Assembly: GCA_963616935.1 (NCBI GenBank)
Contig: CAVEMS010000011.1
Location: forward strand, 1 to 36,080
Direction of reading: 5' to 3'
Source: UBA4951 sp963616935
GTDB lineage: Bacteria; Bacillota_I; Bacilli_A; RFN20; CAG-826
DNA length: 36,080 nt
This document shows, piece after piece, positions 7,227-14,893 of this stretch. Positions within the stretch are counted from its first letter, which is position 1, and each line of letters opens with the position of its first letter. Made by a program: the position numbers and the translations under genes. Under the pieces are notes generated by a model. The model saw nothing but the letters and a program-made list of their open reading frames with translations. It had not been told where the DNA came from and made no database searches.

Positions 7227-8908
7227 TCGTCCTTCTCGTTTTCCAAGACGTCGCGTAATTTCGTCAAAGCGATCTTCGTTTCGGCCGTCGTCTCGCCTAA
7301 TAGCGATGCGATCTCTTGAACCGCCCTCATGTTCTTGTCGACGACTTCGGAGGTGATTTTGGCCGTTTTCTCTAGCATTTCCTCTTTGCTGATGCGCGCT
7401 TTTTCCTCTTTCGTGACGTCATTAAGCAAAGCAATCAGAATATGGTATTCGGCTACGTAGATAATCGACCCTTCGACTATCTTGTCGCTATTTAGCATTC
7501 TCAGTTTGCGGTGATGGATGGGGTTTCCGCCTAACGCGAATCCAAAGCACTCGGGATCGAGGAATTCGGAAATCTCGTGCCCTATTATCATCTCTTTCCT
7601 CGTGGAGAAGAGCTTTGCGGCGGCTGGGTTTGCAAGCTCAATCGTCAAATCGTCGTCAAGCACGATGACCGAAGAGTCGATCGACTCGACGATAGTGTTC
7701 GAAAAACTTTGTGATTTCTTCATCAAATATGGAAGACACATCTCTAAAGATGCCTTCCCTTCTAGGACGGCGATGGCTTTCGCACGGCACGAAGGGTAGC
7801 CGCAACAAGAGCAATTGAGCTCATCTTTCTTGCTCGTTTTTCCGATGCTTGCGAGAACTTTGGCTATCTCTTCCTCAGAGAACGTTTTTTCGCCATGCTT
7901 CTCGTTTTCGAATTTCGTCGTTAATTCCTCTAGTGGGACGTCCTTGACGTCGAAATCCTTCTTCCCTGCCATCTTCTTGATTCTTATGGAACCGCTATAG
8001 AGGGAACGGTTCTCGCTTTTTATGGCTGGGCCGCCGATACAAGAACCGGCGCAGGCGCTCATCTCGATGAAAGCGTTATGTATCTTCCCTTCCTTTATCT
8101 CTTGGATCATGGAAAGGCAACGTTCCATTCCGTCAACGCATAGGTAATCGTATTTCTTGTTCTTCTTCTCCATCGTGTCGAGGATGCCTCCGCTAAGAGG
8201 GAAGAGACGAGCCAACGAACGCTCTTCTTTCGCTTTATCCTCGTCGATCTCGGGGACTATGCCGCACTCATCGAACATTTTCTGAAGTTCGAGATACGTA
8301 AGCGCGCCATCAACCAAATCATGATGTTTGTCCGCTTCGTCTTTCTTGGCGATGCAAGGCCCGATGAAAACGACTTTCGCGTCCGGATTTCTTTCCTTGA
8401 TCGCTTTAGCGTGCGCAAGCATTGGGCTGACGACTTGGCAAAGATATGGGAGAAGTTCCGGATAGTGTTTCTCAAAGAGAAGGTTGACGCTATGACAGGC
8501 GGTGCTGATCAAGATGTCTTTGTCGCCTTTCTCAACCAATTCGTCATAAGCCTTTTTGACCGAGGTAGCCCCTAACGCCGTTTCCTCGACATCAAAAAAG
8601 CCGAGTTTCAATAGAGCTCTCTTGATACTAGAAAAAGAAACGCCCGGGAAGGCGCTAAAGAAAGAAGGAGCCAAAGAAACGACGACCTTATCGGAACTAG
8701 ACAATATCGAGCGAATGGCGGGGATGTCATCGCGTATGGTTTTGCAAGATTCCGGGCAGATCTCAAAGCATCTTCCGCACAAAACGCATTCTTCGGGGAT
8801 GATCGAAGCCTGTCCATGATGAAAAGCGATGGACTTAGTCGGGCATCCGCGAATGCATTTATAGCAGCCTCTGCAATCGTTTTCCTTACTCGAAAGAACG
8901 TGTTCCAT
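7223..8908 (-). CDS. PAS-containing [FeFe] hydrogenase, putative H2 sensor (HydS-like)
   Basis: A 561-residue protein with domains in order: two 4Fe-4S repeats (C12-C22 and C41-C51), a hydrogenase H-cluster domain (about 70-340), a small cysteine-rich Fe-S domain (C366, C368, C369, C374, C391), a PAS domain (about 402-497) and a helical C-terminus carrying EIASLLGETTAETK. H-cluster loops read STACHS (135-140), GPCIAKKDE (183-191) and EMSACAGSCIGG (282-293). Loop 1 has one Cys followed by His where catalytic enzymes have CC. A hydrogenase fused to PAS is the layout of group C sensory hydrogenases, which report H2 or redox state rather than make H2. AGGGG lies about eight bases before the ATG. 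It sits between the [2Fe-2S] protein and the phosphatase. Confidence 0.92.
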   Translation of the reverse strand: MEHVLSSKENDCRGCYKCIRGCPTKSIAFHHGQASIIPEECVLCGRCFEICPESCKTIRDDIPAIRSILSSSDKVVVSLAPSFFSAFPGVSFSSIKRALLKLGFFDVEETALGATSVKKAYDELVEKGDKDILISTACHSVNLLFEKHYPELLPYLCQVVSPMLAHAKAIKERNPDAKVVFIGPCIAKKDEADKHHDLVDGALTYLELQKMFDECGIVPEIDEDKAKEERSLARLFPLSGGILDTMEKKNKKYDYLCVDGMERCLSMIQEIKEGKIHNAFIEMSACAGSCIGGPAIKSENRSLYSGSIRIKKMAGKKDFDVKDVPLEELTTKFENEKHGEKTFSEEEIAKVLASIGKTSKKDELNCSCCGYPSCRAKAIAVLEGKASLEMCLPYLMKKSQSFSNTIVESIDSSVIVLDDDLTIELANPAAAKLFSTRKEMIIGHEISEFLDPECFGFALGGNPIHHRKLRMLNSDKIVEGSIIYVAEYHILIALLNDVTKEEKARISKEEMLEKTAKITSEVVDKNMRAVQEIASLLGETTAETKIALTKLRDVLENEKDD

Positions 8909-8933
8909 ATGCGTTATCCCCTACAAATCCCAC

Positions 8934-9185
8934 TTATTTTAGCAAAGGAACGACGTGGGAATCAAAAATCTCCGGAACGTTTTCGGGAGTGACGCCGACG
9001 ACGATTTCGTCATTGACTTTGATGGTGACGGCATCATGCGAGCATTTGCCAAAGCAAAAGGCAGCCTTAAGGGAGATAACTCCCTCAAGGCCGCGCTTCT
9101 TAACTTCGTCGCGAATCGCCTGCGTGACGCTATATGAGCCTTTCAAATGGCAGCTCGAACCGACGCAAATCGCGATGTTAACCAT
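8934..9185 (-). CDS. Small thioredoxin-fold [2Fe-2S] protein
   Basis: An 83-residue protein resembling the C-terminal thioredoxin-like ferredoxin domain of NuoE/HymA. Four cysteines fit a 2Fe-2S site: C7 and C12 in CVGSSCHLKG, and a second pair in AFCFGKCSHDAV (CxxxC). It is far shorter than full NuoE and lacks its N-terminal helical part. It probably passes electrons to the sensory hydrogenase encoded 25 bases downstream. AAAGGA lies about eight bases before the ATG, and the gene follows the adhE stop by two bases, so it belongs to the rex operon. Confidence 0.88.
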   Translation of the reverse strand: MVNIAICVGSSCHLKGSYSVTQAIRDEVKKRGLEGVISLKAAFCFGKCSHDAVTIKVNDEIVVGVTPENVPEIFDSHVVPLLK

Positions 9186-9187
9186 TG

Positions 9188-11812
9188 TTAGTTTCCTTTA
9201 TAGGCATCCTTTAGGATTTGGATCATCTCTGGAACGAGAGGGACGCGTGGGTTGGCTGGTGAGCATTGATCCTCATAAGCCAAGTAAGCAATTGTCTCGA
9301 GATTCTTATTCCAAAGTTCTTCATCTGGGATTATGGATTGGAAGTTCATGTCGATGCCGATTTCCTTGCCGAGGTTCATGACGGCATCAGCGAGGTTCTT
9401 GGTCGCTTCTTCTGGCGTAGCGGCTGGTATATCGAGCATTTTGCAGATTTGCTGATACTTCTTGTCGCACTGATATTCCTCATACTTCGGCCAAATCGAT
9501 AGCTTAGTAGGAACGCTGCCGTTATAACGGATGACGTGTGGCAAGAGGATAGCGCAGGTACGGCCATGGACGGTGTGGTATTCGGCGCCGATCTTATGGG
9601 CCAAGCCGTGGACTAAGCCTAAGAAGCTATTGGCGAAGGCCATGCCGGCGATAGTCGCGGCATTATGCATCTTCTCACGCGCTTTCAAATCGTGTTTGCC
9701 ATCTTTGACGGCACGTGGCAAGTATTCGAACACGAGCTTGATGGCCTCTAAGCAAAGGCCGTCGGTGAAGTCGCTTGCCATGACGGAGGTATAGGCTTCG
9801 ATAGCGTGGGTAAGGACGTCCATACCGGTCTCGGCGGTCGCTCTCGCCGGGAGGTTGGTCGTGAATTCAGGATCCACGATGGCGATCGACGGGGTAAGAC
9901 TATAGTCGGTCAATGGGTATTTCTTGAGATTGGCTTTGTCGCTGATGACGGCAAACGGAGTGACTTCGCTACCGGTTCCGGAAGTGGTAGGAATGCAGAT
10001 GAGTTTGCTCTTTCTGCCGAGTTCTGGATACTTGAAGGCACGTTTGCGGATATCCATGAATTTTTGCTTCAAGTCGTCGAAGTTGACTTCTGGATGTTCG
10101 TAGAATATCCACATGCCCTTCGCGGCATCCATCGGCGATCCGCCGCCTAAAGCGATGATGGTATCGGGCTTGAATTCGTTCATGATCGAAACGCCTTTGC
10201 GGACGGTCGTGATATCTGGATCCGGCTCGACTTCGCTAAATAGTTGATAAGTGACTGGATTACGGCGGGAATTGAGTTCATCGATGATCTTGTTCAAGAA
10301 GCCAAGCTCGACCATGCTTCTATCGGTGACGATGAAGACTTTGCCGATGTCCTTGCAAGAACGGAGATATTGGATGCTGTTACGCTCGAAATAGATCTTT
10401 TGTGGGACTTTGAACCATTGCATGGTGTTTCTCCTTTTGCCGACTTTCTTGATATTGAGAAGATTGATGGCACTCGTGTTGCCGGCGACGCTGTTATGGC
10501 CATAGGAACCGCAGCCAAGCGTCAACGACGGCAAGAAGCTGTTATAGACGTTTCCGATGCCACCGAATGTCGTCGGAGAATTCCAGATGATACGGATGGC
10601 TTTCATCTTATCGCCGAATGTATCGGCCATCGATTGCTCTTTGCAATGGATGCCAGCACTATGTCCGAGACCGCCGAATTCGAGCATCTTCTCGCATAGT
10701 TCGAAGCCTTCGTTCGCGTCTTTGACCTTATAGACGCCAAGCACTGGTGATAGTTTTTCGCGCGATAATGGCTCCTCAACGCCGACTTTCTTAAGCTCGA
10801 CGGCGATGATGGAGGTGTCGGCTGGGACTTCGAATCCGCTCTTGGAAGCGATCCAAGAAGCGCTCATACCGGCGACATCGGCGTTAAGGCGGGCATTCTC
10901 AAGGCCTTGTTCTCCGCTAGATACGCCGAACATATATTTCTCGAGTTTCTTCTTCTCTTCTTTGTTGGCCCAATAGACTTTGAAACGGGTGAGCTTCTTC
11001 TTCATCTCGTCATAGATTGCCTGATGGACGAAGATGGCGCTTTCGGAAGCGCAGATCATGCCGTTATCGAAGTTCTTGGACATGACGACGTCGTTGACCG
11101 TTTGATCTTGGTCGCAGCTTTCGTCGATATAGACTGGAACGTTGCCAGCGCCAACGCCGAGAGCCGGTTTGCCGCAACTATAAGCGGCTTTGACCATGGA
11201 GTTGCCACCGGTAGCTAAGATCGTGGCAACGCCTGGATGGTTCATCAAAGCGCTCGTGGCGTCCATCGAAGGATGCTCGATCCACTGAATGCAGTTTTCT
11301 GGAGCACCCGCTTTAACGGCGGCATCATGCATGACGATGGCAGCCGCTTTCGAGGAATTCTGGGCTTTCGGATGGAAAGCGAAGATGATCGGGTTTCTCG
11401 TTTTGATCGATATCAACGATTTAAAGATGACGGTGGAAGTCGGGTTGGTGACCGGGGTTAAGCCGGCGATAACGCCGACTGGCTCGGCGATTTCGGTGAT
11501 GCCGGTGACTGGGTCATCTTTGATGATTCCAACGGTCTTCGTATGGCGCATGTTATTGACGACGTATTCGCAAGCGAAGAGGTTCTTCGTCGCTTTGTCT
11601 TCAAAGACGCCGCGTTTCGTCTCTTCGACGGCCAAACGGGCCAAAGAGCCGTGGTGATCAAGGCCGGCGACTGACATCTTAGCGACGATGTAGTCGATTT
11701 TCTCCTGATCGTAGCTGGCGAATTCGTCAAGGGCTTTAAGTCCTTTCTCGACTAAGCCATTGACTTCCTTTTGCGCGTCAGATAACTGAGCTTCTTTCTT
11801 GTTTTCTTCCAT
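9188..11812 (-). CDS. adhE: Bifunctional acetaldehyde-CoA/alcohol dehydrogenase
   Basis: A full-length AdhE of 874 residues that reduces acetyl-CoA to acetaldehyde and then ethanol, using two NADH. The N-terminal half is a CoA-acylating aldehyde dehydrogenase with the catalytic Cys254 in NGMICASESAIF and a glycine-rich GVGAGNVPVYID. The C-terminal half (from about 460) is an iron-dependent alcohol dehydrogenase with GGGSPMDAAKG and the iron-binding histidine region LVHGLAHKIGAEYHTVHG. AAGGAGGG lies nine bases before the ATG. It is immediately downstream of rex (gap of five bases), in line with known Rex control of adhE. AdhE often forms filaments (spirosomes); nothing in the sequence argues against that here. 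Confidence 0.97.
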   Translation of the reverse strand: MEENKKEAQLSDAQKEVNGLVEKGLKALDEFASYDQEKIDYIVAKMSVAGLDHHGSLARLAVEETKRGVFEDKATKNLFACEYVVNNMRHTKTVGIIKDDPVTGITEIAEPVGVIAGLTPVTNPTSTVIFKSLISIKTRNPIIFAFHPKAQNSSKAAAIVMHDAAVKAGAPENCIQWIEHPSMDATSALMNHPGVATILATGGNSMVKAAYSCGKPALGVGAGNVPVYIDESCDQDQTVNDVVMSKNFDNGMICASESAIFVHQAIYDEMKKKLTRFKVYWANKEEKKKLEKYMFGVSSGEQGLENARLNADVAGMSASWIASKSGFEVPADTSIIAVELKKVGVEEPLSREKLSPVLGVYKVKDANEGFELCEKMLEFGGLGHSAGIHCKEQSMADTFGDKMKAIRIIWNSPTTFGGIGNVYNSFLPSLTLGCGSYGHNSVAGNTSAINLLNIKKVGKRRNTMQWFKVPQKIYFERNSIQYLRSCKDIGKVFIVTDRSMVELGFLNKIIDELNSRRNPVTYQLFSEVEPDPDITTVRKGVSIMNEFKPDTIIALGGGSPMDAAKGMWIFYEHPEVNFDDLKQKFMDIRKRAFKYPELGRKSKLICIPTTSGTGSEVTPFAVISDKANLKKYPLTDYSLTPSIAIVDPEFTTNLPARATAETGMDVLTHAIEAYTSVMASDFTDGLCLEAIKLVFEYLPRAVKDGKHDLKAREKMHNAATIAGMAFANSFLGLVHGLAHKIGAEYHTVHGRTCAILLPHVIRYNGSVPTKLSIWPKYEEYQCDKKYQQICKMLDIPAATPEEATKNLADAVMNLGKEIGIDMNFQSIIPDEELWNKNLETIAYLAYEDQCSPANPRVPLVPEMIQILKDAYKGN

Positions 11813-11817
11813 TTATA

Positions 11818-12456
11818 TTATCCCTCCTTGGATAATTCTTCGTTAAGGCGGTGGCTAAGGACCGCTAAAGAGGAGGCCAGGTTGACGTTTTCAATCGCCA
11901 CCCCCTCTGGGACGTTGATATGCGTAGGCGCGAAATTCCATAAGGCTTTCACACCACAAGCAATGGCAGTATCGGTAACATTCTGAGCGTATTCCATAGG
12001 AACGCAGATGATGGCTATCTTGGCTCCAATTATCGAAAGCATCGTCGAAAGATCTTTGATGTCGTATATGGTTTTATATCCGACTTTCTTGCCGATTTTC
12101 TCGGGATCATTGTCGAATGCGGCCACGATCGATAGCCCCATCTCTTTGAAGTTCGGGTAGTTGAGCAAGGCATTCCCTAAGTGACCGGCGCCGATAAGGA
12201 CCGCTTTAACGTTTTCGCGGTATCCCAAAAAGTTCTCCAGCGTATCGACTAGTTTATGGAGATCGCGGCCCTTTTTAGGACGGCCAGGTTCATCGCTTAC
12301 GGCTTGTAGGTCTTTACGGATCTGTTCCTCGCTATAGCCGAGTTCTTTCGCGATTTGTGGCGAAGAGACGGTCTCTTCCCCTTCTTCTATTAATGAACGG
12401 AAAAGCTTGAGATATATCGGGTAGCGTTGCAATTGATTCTTTGAATGCTGCTTCAT
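11818..12456 (-). CDS. rex: Redox-sensing transcriptional repressor Rex
   Basis: 212 residues, typical Rex length. The N-terminal winged helix (about 1-85) includes SSPQIAKELGYSEEQIRKDL and the signature GRPKKGRDLHKLV. The C-terminal Rossmann domain has VLIGAGHLGNALLNY for NAD(H) binding, and the C-terminal helix ends SHRLNEELS, as in the dimer-swapping helix. Rex senses the NADH/NAD+ ratio and releases DNA when NADH is high, which would switch on adhE and the hydrogenase genes that follow in the same transcript. The start ATG has only an A/G-rich leader (AAAGAAAAG). The promoter and a set of inverted repeats lie directly upstream, so autoregulation is likely. Confidence 0.96.
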   Translation of the reverse strand: MKQHSKNQLQRYPIYLKLFRSLIEEGEETVSSPQIAKELGYSEEQIRKDLQAVSDEPGRPKKGRDLHKLVDTLENFLGYRENVKAVLIGAGHLGNALLNYPNFKEMGLSIVAAFDNDPEKIGKKVGYKTIYDIKDLSTMLSIIGAKIAIICVPMEYAQNVTDTAIACGVKALWNFAPTHINVPEGVAIENVNLASSLAVLSHRLNEELSKEG

Positions 12457-12465
12457 CTTTTCTTT

Positions 12466-12502
12466 TCGGTATCAATTTACCGATACAATAATACCGATTA
12501 TT
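12466..12502. promoter_or_regulatory. Candidate Rex operator: repeated TCGGTA half-sites
   Basis: TCGGTA (12466-12471) and TACCGA (12478-12483) form an 18-base inverted repeat with a six-base centre. A further TACCGA follows at 12492-12497, inside AATAAT-ACCG-ATTATT (12487-12502). The set covers the -10 and the expected transcription start of rex. The half-site differs from the TTGTGA/TTGTTA type usual for Rex. Confidence 0.5.
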
Positions 12503-12516
12503 TAAACTAGTCTCAA
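12488..12516 (-). promoter_or_regulatory. Sigma-A promoter of the rex-adhE-hydrogenase operon
   Basis: On the minus strand, -35 TTGAGA (12511-12516) and -10 TATTAT (12488-12493) are exactly 17 bases apart. Transcription would start about 25 bases before the rex ATG. I found no clear internal promoter downstream, so this probably serves all six genes. Confidence 0.75.
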
Positions 12517-12595
12517 TAGCAAACAACATGAAAGCGATTACACAGGAGAGCAGCACAAAACCGTTTACGTAAAAATGACGCCGAAAAGCAAAAAA

Positions 12596-13090
12596 CTATT
12601 TAATTTGATCGATTCCGATCGTTCTCTCTAGCACCTTTATGCCGGCTTCGTGTGACACTTCTCCGCCATTCGAAGCGCAATAATCCTTCAACACTATCGG
12701 ACGAATGCCCATTTCAAAGAGATCCACCGCCGTTTTGAGAACACAACAATCTGTGTCGATGCCGCAAATATAGACTTCCGTCGGATTCGTGCCTCCGTTT
12801 AATTCCGCCATATAATCGATGAGTTCATTCGACACGCAAGTATACGAATGCTTGATTATCACTTTTTCGCACTTTAAGCCTTCCACCAATTCCGTGGAAT
12901 CTCCGTCTTTAAGTTTGTCCCAATGCAGGATTTTTATGAATGGGGAATCATTCACATTAATGAACCGAGTGGCAATGATGTGCTCGAATCGGTTCGAATT
13001 CGTGAGTTCGACGATCTTTTTGGCTTTCGGCAAAACATCTTCACGTTCGGAGAATCCTTTTTGAACGTCCACAACTATCAAAATTGACAT
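12596..13090 (-). CDS. Isochorismatase-fold cysteine hydrolase
   Basis: A 164-residue isochorismatase/nicotinamidase superfamily protein. The catalytic triad is visible: Asp8 in IVVDVQKGF, Lys80 in VIIKHSY and Cys116 in GIDTDCCV (numbered from the start used here). This small size fits nicotinamidases and related amidohydrolases; the substrate is not determined. The longest reading starts at 13096, but AGGAGA is one base from that ATG and seven from the ATG at 13088-13090, so I use the latter. The ribosome site overlaps the stop codon of the upstream unknown gene, so the two genes form an operon. Confidence 0.85.
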   Translation of the reverse strand: MSILIVVDVQKGFSEREDVLPKAKKIVELTNSNRFEHIIATRFINVNDSPFIKILHWDKLKDGDSTELVEGLKCEKVIIKHSYTCVSNELIDYMAELNGGTNPTEVYICGIDTDCCVLKTAVDLFEMGIRPIVLKDYCASNGGEVSHEAGIKVLERTIGIDQIK

Positions 13091-13101
13091 GCCCATTTCT
13101 C

Positions 13102-14448
13102 CTATCTCTTATTTATGAAGAAATTCCAAACGACCATCCCCACCGCCAAAAGCAAAGAACAGCAAAATAAGGCGATGCTTTTGGCATCGAAAGAGGACTT
13201 ACTAAACTCATTTAACGATTTGTATAGCGACATCGCGGTGAACACCGACATCAAAATATTCGTTATGAGCGCGCTCTTTCTCTTGGAATCTTCGTTCTTT
13301 GAGAGGGTCAGGTTCTTTTGAATGTTCAATTGGCTAATCGACGATTTATAAAGGCGTTTTATATCAGATGTTTCGATAATTTCTTTTATCATTTTCTTGT
13401 ATAAGGTGGTCATATTAGCGCTGGTTTCGTTATCTAACGAAGCGTAAGTCGCCTCCAAAACGTTTTTAACCTTTTCGATCCCCTCGAGATTGATTTTCTT
13501 GCTCATTTTGAAATTATCCAGTGAATTGTCGCCTAAAAACCAACGGGATTGAATATAGATCTCGGCTTTGATTAGGTCGCACAACACCCCATCGTTTAGA
13601 ATGTCCGAAAAACCAATATGCCTTTTGCTATTCGCTATCGCAACGGCCGACCACGAATAGAAAGTGTCGCCATCGCCGTTTTCGATCTTTCTTTCCTGTT
13701 TTTTATAAGCACCTTGAGGAATTTTCTTTGACGAAAGTTCTTTCCACGATTCTTTTTGTAAGACCTGGTTATTCGAAGCCGAATAAAGAAGATAATCGAT
13801 TTGATCGTCGTCAAAAACGGCTCTGTCCAAAACATAGATGCTTAGAACGTAGGAAAGTCCATTCGACTTGTATGAAGCATCTGAGGATATTTTTCGGATA
13901 TGCCTGTTTTTGAATTTGCGTTCCTTCTCGTTAAGTTTCGAAACCGCACGCCACGCGATTCCCATAAAAATCCTGATTGCCTTCCTTTCCTCGGAAAGAG
14001 CCTCGGCATTCGATGGATTATCAAGCAATACATCTTGGGTAAACACCTTTTGATAGCCTACCGTCAATAAGCTTCCGTATTCGGACAAAGCGTCCTTTTC
14101 GTCTTTTATTGCCTTTTGATCTAAGTCGCAAAGAACAAAAACGCCAACACCGGAGGACAAAAGATAGCAATATAGTCCTGGAAGCAATTTGACGTAGCAA
14201 AACGCCTTATCGCATAGTTTTTTATCGACAAAAACATAATCGATTTGGTCATTAAGAAGCTTCAAATTGTTATGGACTTCATATCCGTGTCTATCGCATT
14301 CCCCTTTCAAGAATTCGATATAAGTCGTCATCAATTTATAACTTTTTGAGTTGTTGATCGATAGATCGTCGAAGAAAGCGTAGCCAATATCGAACGGAAC
14401 GATATGTACCAATCCGGCGGAAACATTTTTGTTTGTCATTTGATCCAT
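13102..14448 (-). CDS. Unknown protein with two C-terminal membrane helices
   Basis: 448 residues; I do not recognise a family. Residues 1-390 are soluble and mixed alpha/beta, with a segment reading LLSSGVGVFVLCDLDQK near residue 100 and a helical, charged stretch before the membrane part. Two hydrophobic helices (about 392-410 and 424-444) end the protein, separated by a short polar loop, with a basic C-terminus. This cytosolic-domain plus two-helix plan recalls CorA-like proteins, but I see no GMN motif, so it is not called a CorA transporter. There is no Shine-Dalgarno site; a promoter ends seven bases before the ATG. The hydrolase gene downstream is translationally linked. Confidence 0.75.
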   Translation of the reverse strand: MDQMTNKNVSAGLVHIVPFDIGYAFFDDLSINNSKSYKLMTTYIEFLKGECDRHGYEVHNNLKLLNDQIDYVFVDKKLCDKAFCYVKLLPGLYCYLLSSGVGVFVLCDLDQKAIKDEKDALSEYGSLLTVGYQKVFTQDVLLDNPSNAEALSEERKAIRIFMGIAWRAVSKLNEKERKFKNRHIRKISSDASYKSNGLSYVLSIYVLDRAVFDDDQIDYLLYSASNNQVLQKESWKELSSKKIPQGAYKKQERKIENGDGDTFYSWSAVAIANSKRHIGFSDILNDGVLCDLIKAEIYIQSRWFLGDNSLDNFKMSKKINLEGIEKVKNVLEATYASLDNETSANMTTLYKKMIKEIIETSDIKRLYKSSISQLNIQKNLTLSKNEDSKRKSALITNILMSVFTAMSLYKSLNEFSKSSFDAKSIALFCCSLLLAVGMVVWNFFINKR

Positions 14449-14455
14449 AGATAAA

Positions 14456-14484
14456 GTTATACTTTAACTAGGTTATAAAGTCCA
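14456..14484 (-). promoter_or_regulatory. Promoter giving a probably leaderless mRNA
   Basis: On the minus strand, TGGACT (14479-14484), a 17-base gap and TATAAC (14456-14461). The -10 ends seven bases before the ATG of the 448-residue protein gene. Confidence 0.45.
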
Positions 14485-14734
14485 TAATCTCTCATTTAAT
14501 CAAAGCTTCGTATGTGGGGAATTAACGGCCATCACGGAAGCAAAATCAGCTATTTCGTATTTTGCACGTTCAAAAAGGGTTTGGCCGTTATAATCGAAAA
14601 GGCTACGCTTCCATCGATCGAAAGAGACTTTAAAGCACGTAGCCACCAATCTGCAAAATTGAGGCTACGCTTCAATCAAAATAAGCGACGTTTGAACGGC
14701 GCTTTGTCCTTCAACGAATTCAACGGATAACAAA
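14485..14734. other. Inverted-repeat-rich intergenic region
   Basis: No convincing gene; a 72-codon plus-strand frame has no ribosome site and no recognisable features. The region is dense in repeats. TAACGGCCA (14523-14531) pairs with TGGCCGTTA (14582-14590) and encloses GCAAAAT (14540-14546) pairing with ATTTTGC (14559-14565). GGCTACG (14601-14607) pairs with CGTAGCC (14638-14644). GGCTACGCTTC occurs twice as a direct repeat (14601-14611 and 14663-14673). A TATAAT lies at 14589-14594 on the plus strand. It could be a structured RNA or a decayed repeat element. Confidence 0.4.
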
Positions 14735-14760
14735 CAAAAAGCGCAACTTCACGTTGCGCG
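14735..14760 (-). terminator. Rho-independent terminator of tRNA-Trp
   Basis: The seven-base stem GCGCAAC/GTTGCGC (14741-14747 with 14753-14759) has a five-base loop and is followed on the minus strand by TTTTT. It lies about 12 bases after the tRNA 3' end. Confidence 0.8.
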
Positions 14761-14771
14761 TTCTTATCGAT

Positions 14772-14845
14772 TGGCGGGGGAAGAAGGAATCGAACCCACA
14801 TCAAAGGTTTTGGAGACCTCTGTTCTACCACTGAACCATTCCCCC
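14772..14845 (-). tRNA. tRNA-Trp (anticodon CCA)
   Basis: The minus strand gives a perfect seven-pair acceptor stem, GGGGGAA/TTCCCCC, an anticodon loop CTCCAAA with anticodon CCA, discriminator G73 and an encoded CCA end (14772-14774). The T stem has a T-T mismatch and a G-T pair. A CCA anticodon reading only TGG agrees with TGA being used as a stop in this window. Confidence 0.95.
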
Positions 14846-14857
14846 AGCGGCTCGCTT

Positions 14858-14886
14858 ATTATAGGTAGCAAGCCTTTTTAAAACAA
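14858..14886 (-). promoter_or_regulatory. Promoter of tRNA-Trp
   Basis: On the minus strand, -35 TTGTTT (14881-14886), a 17-base spacer and a perfect -10 TATAAT (14858-14863), ending 12 bases before the tRNA 5' end. Confidence 0.75.
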
Positions 14887-14893
14887 GAGAAAA

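Noticed and set aside
10244..10699. A 151-codon plus-strand frame, and several others, opposite adhE
   Set aside because: Antisense shadows of adhE: no ribosome site, no recognisable domain, and the minus-strand protein is complete and conserved.
13102..14448. Calling the 448-residue protein a CorA magnesium transporter
   Set aside because: It has two C-terminal helices, but the GMN signature after the first helix is missing.
14512..14730. A 72-codon frame between the unknown gene and tRNA-Trp
   Set aside because: It runs through the inverted repeats, has no ribosome site and looks like translated repeat sequence.
14741..14771. The tRNA-Trp terminator as the plus-strand end of a small RNA from the repeat region
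   Set aside because: In the plus direction the hairpin is followed by GTTCTT rather than a T-run, so evidence for termination there is weak.
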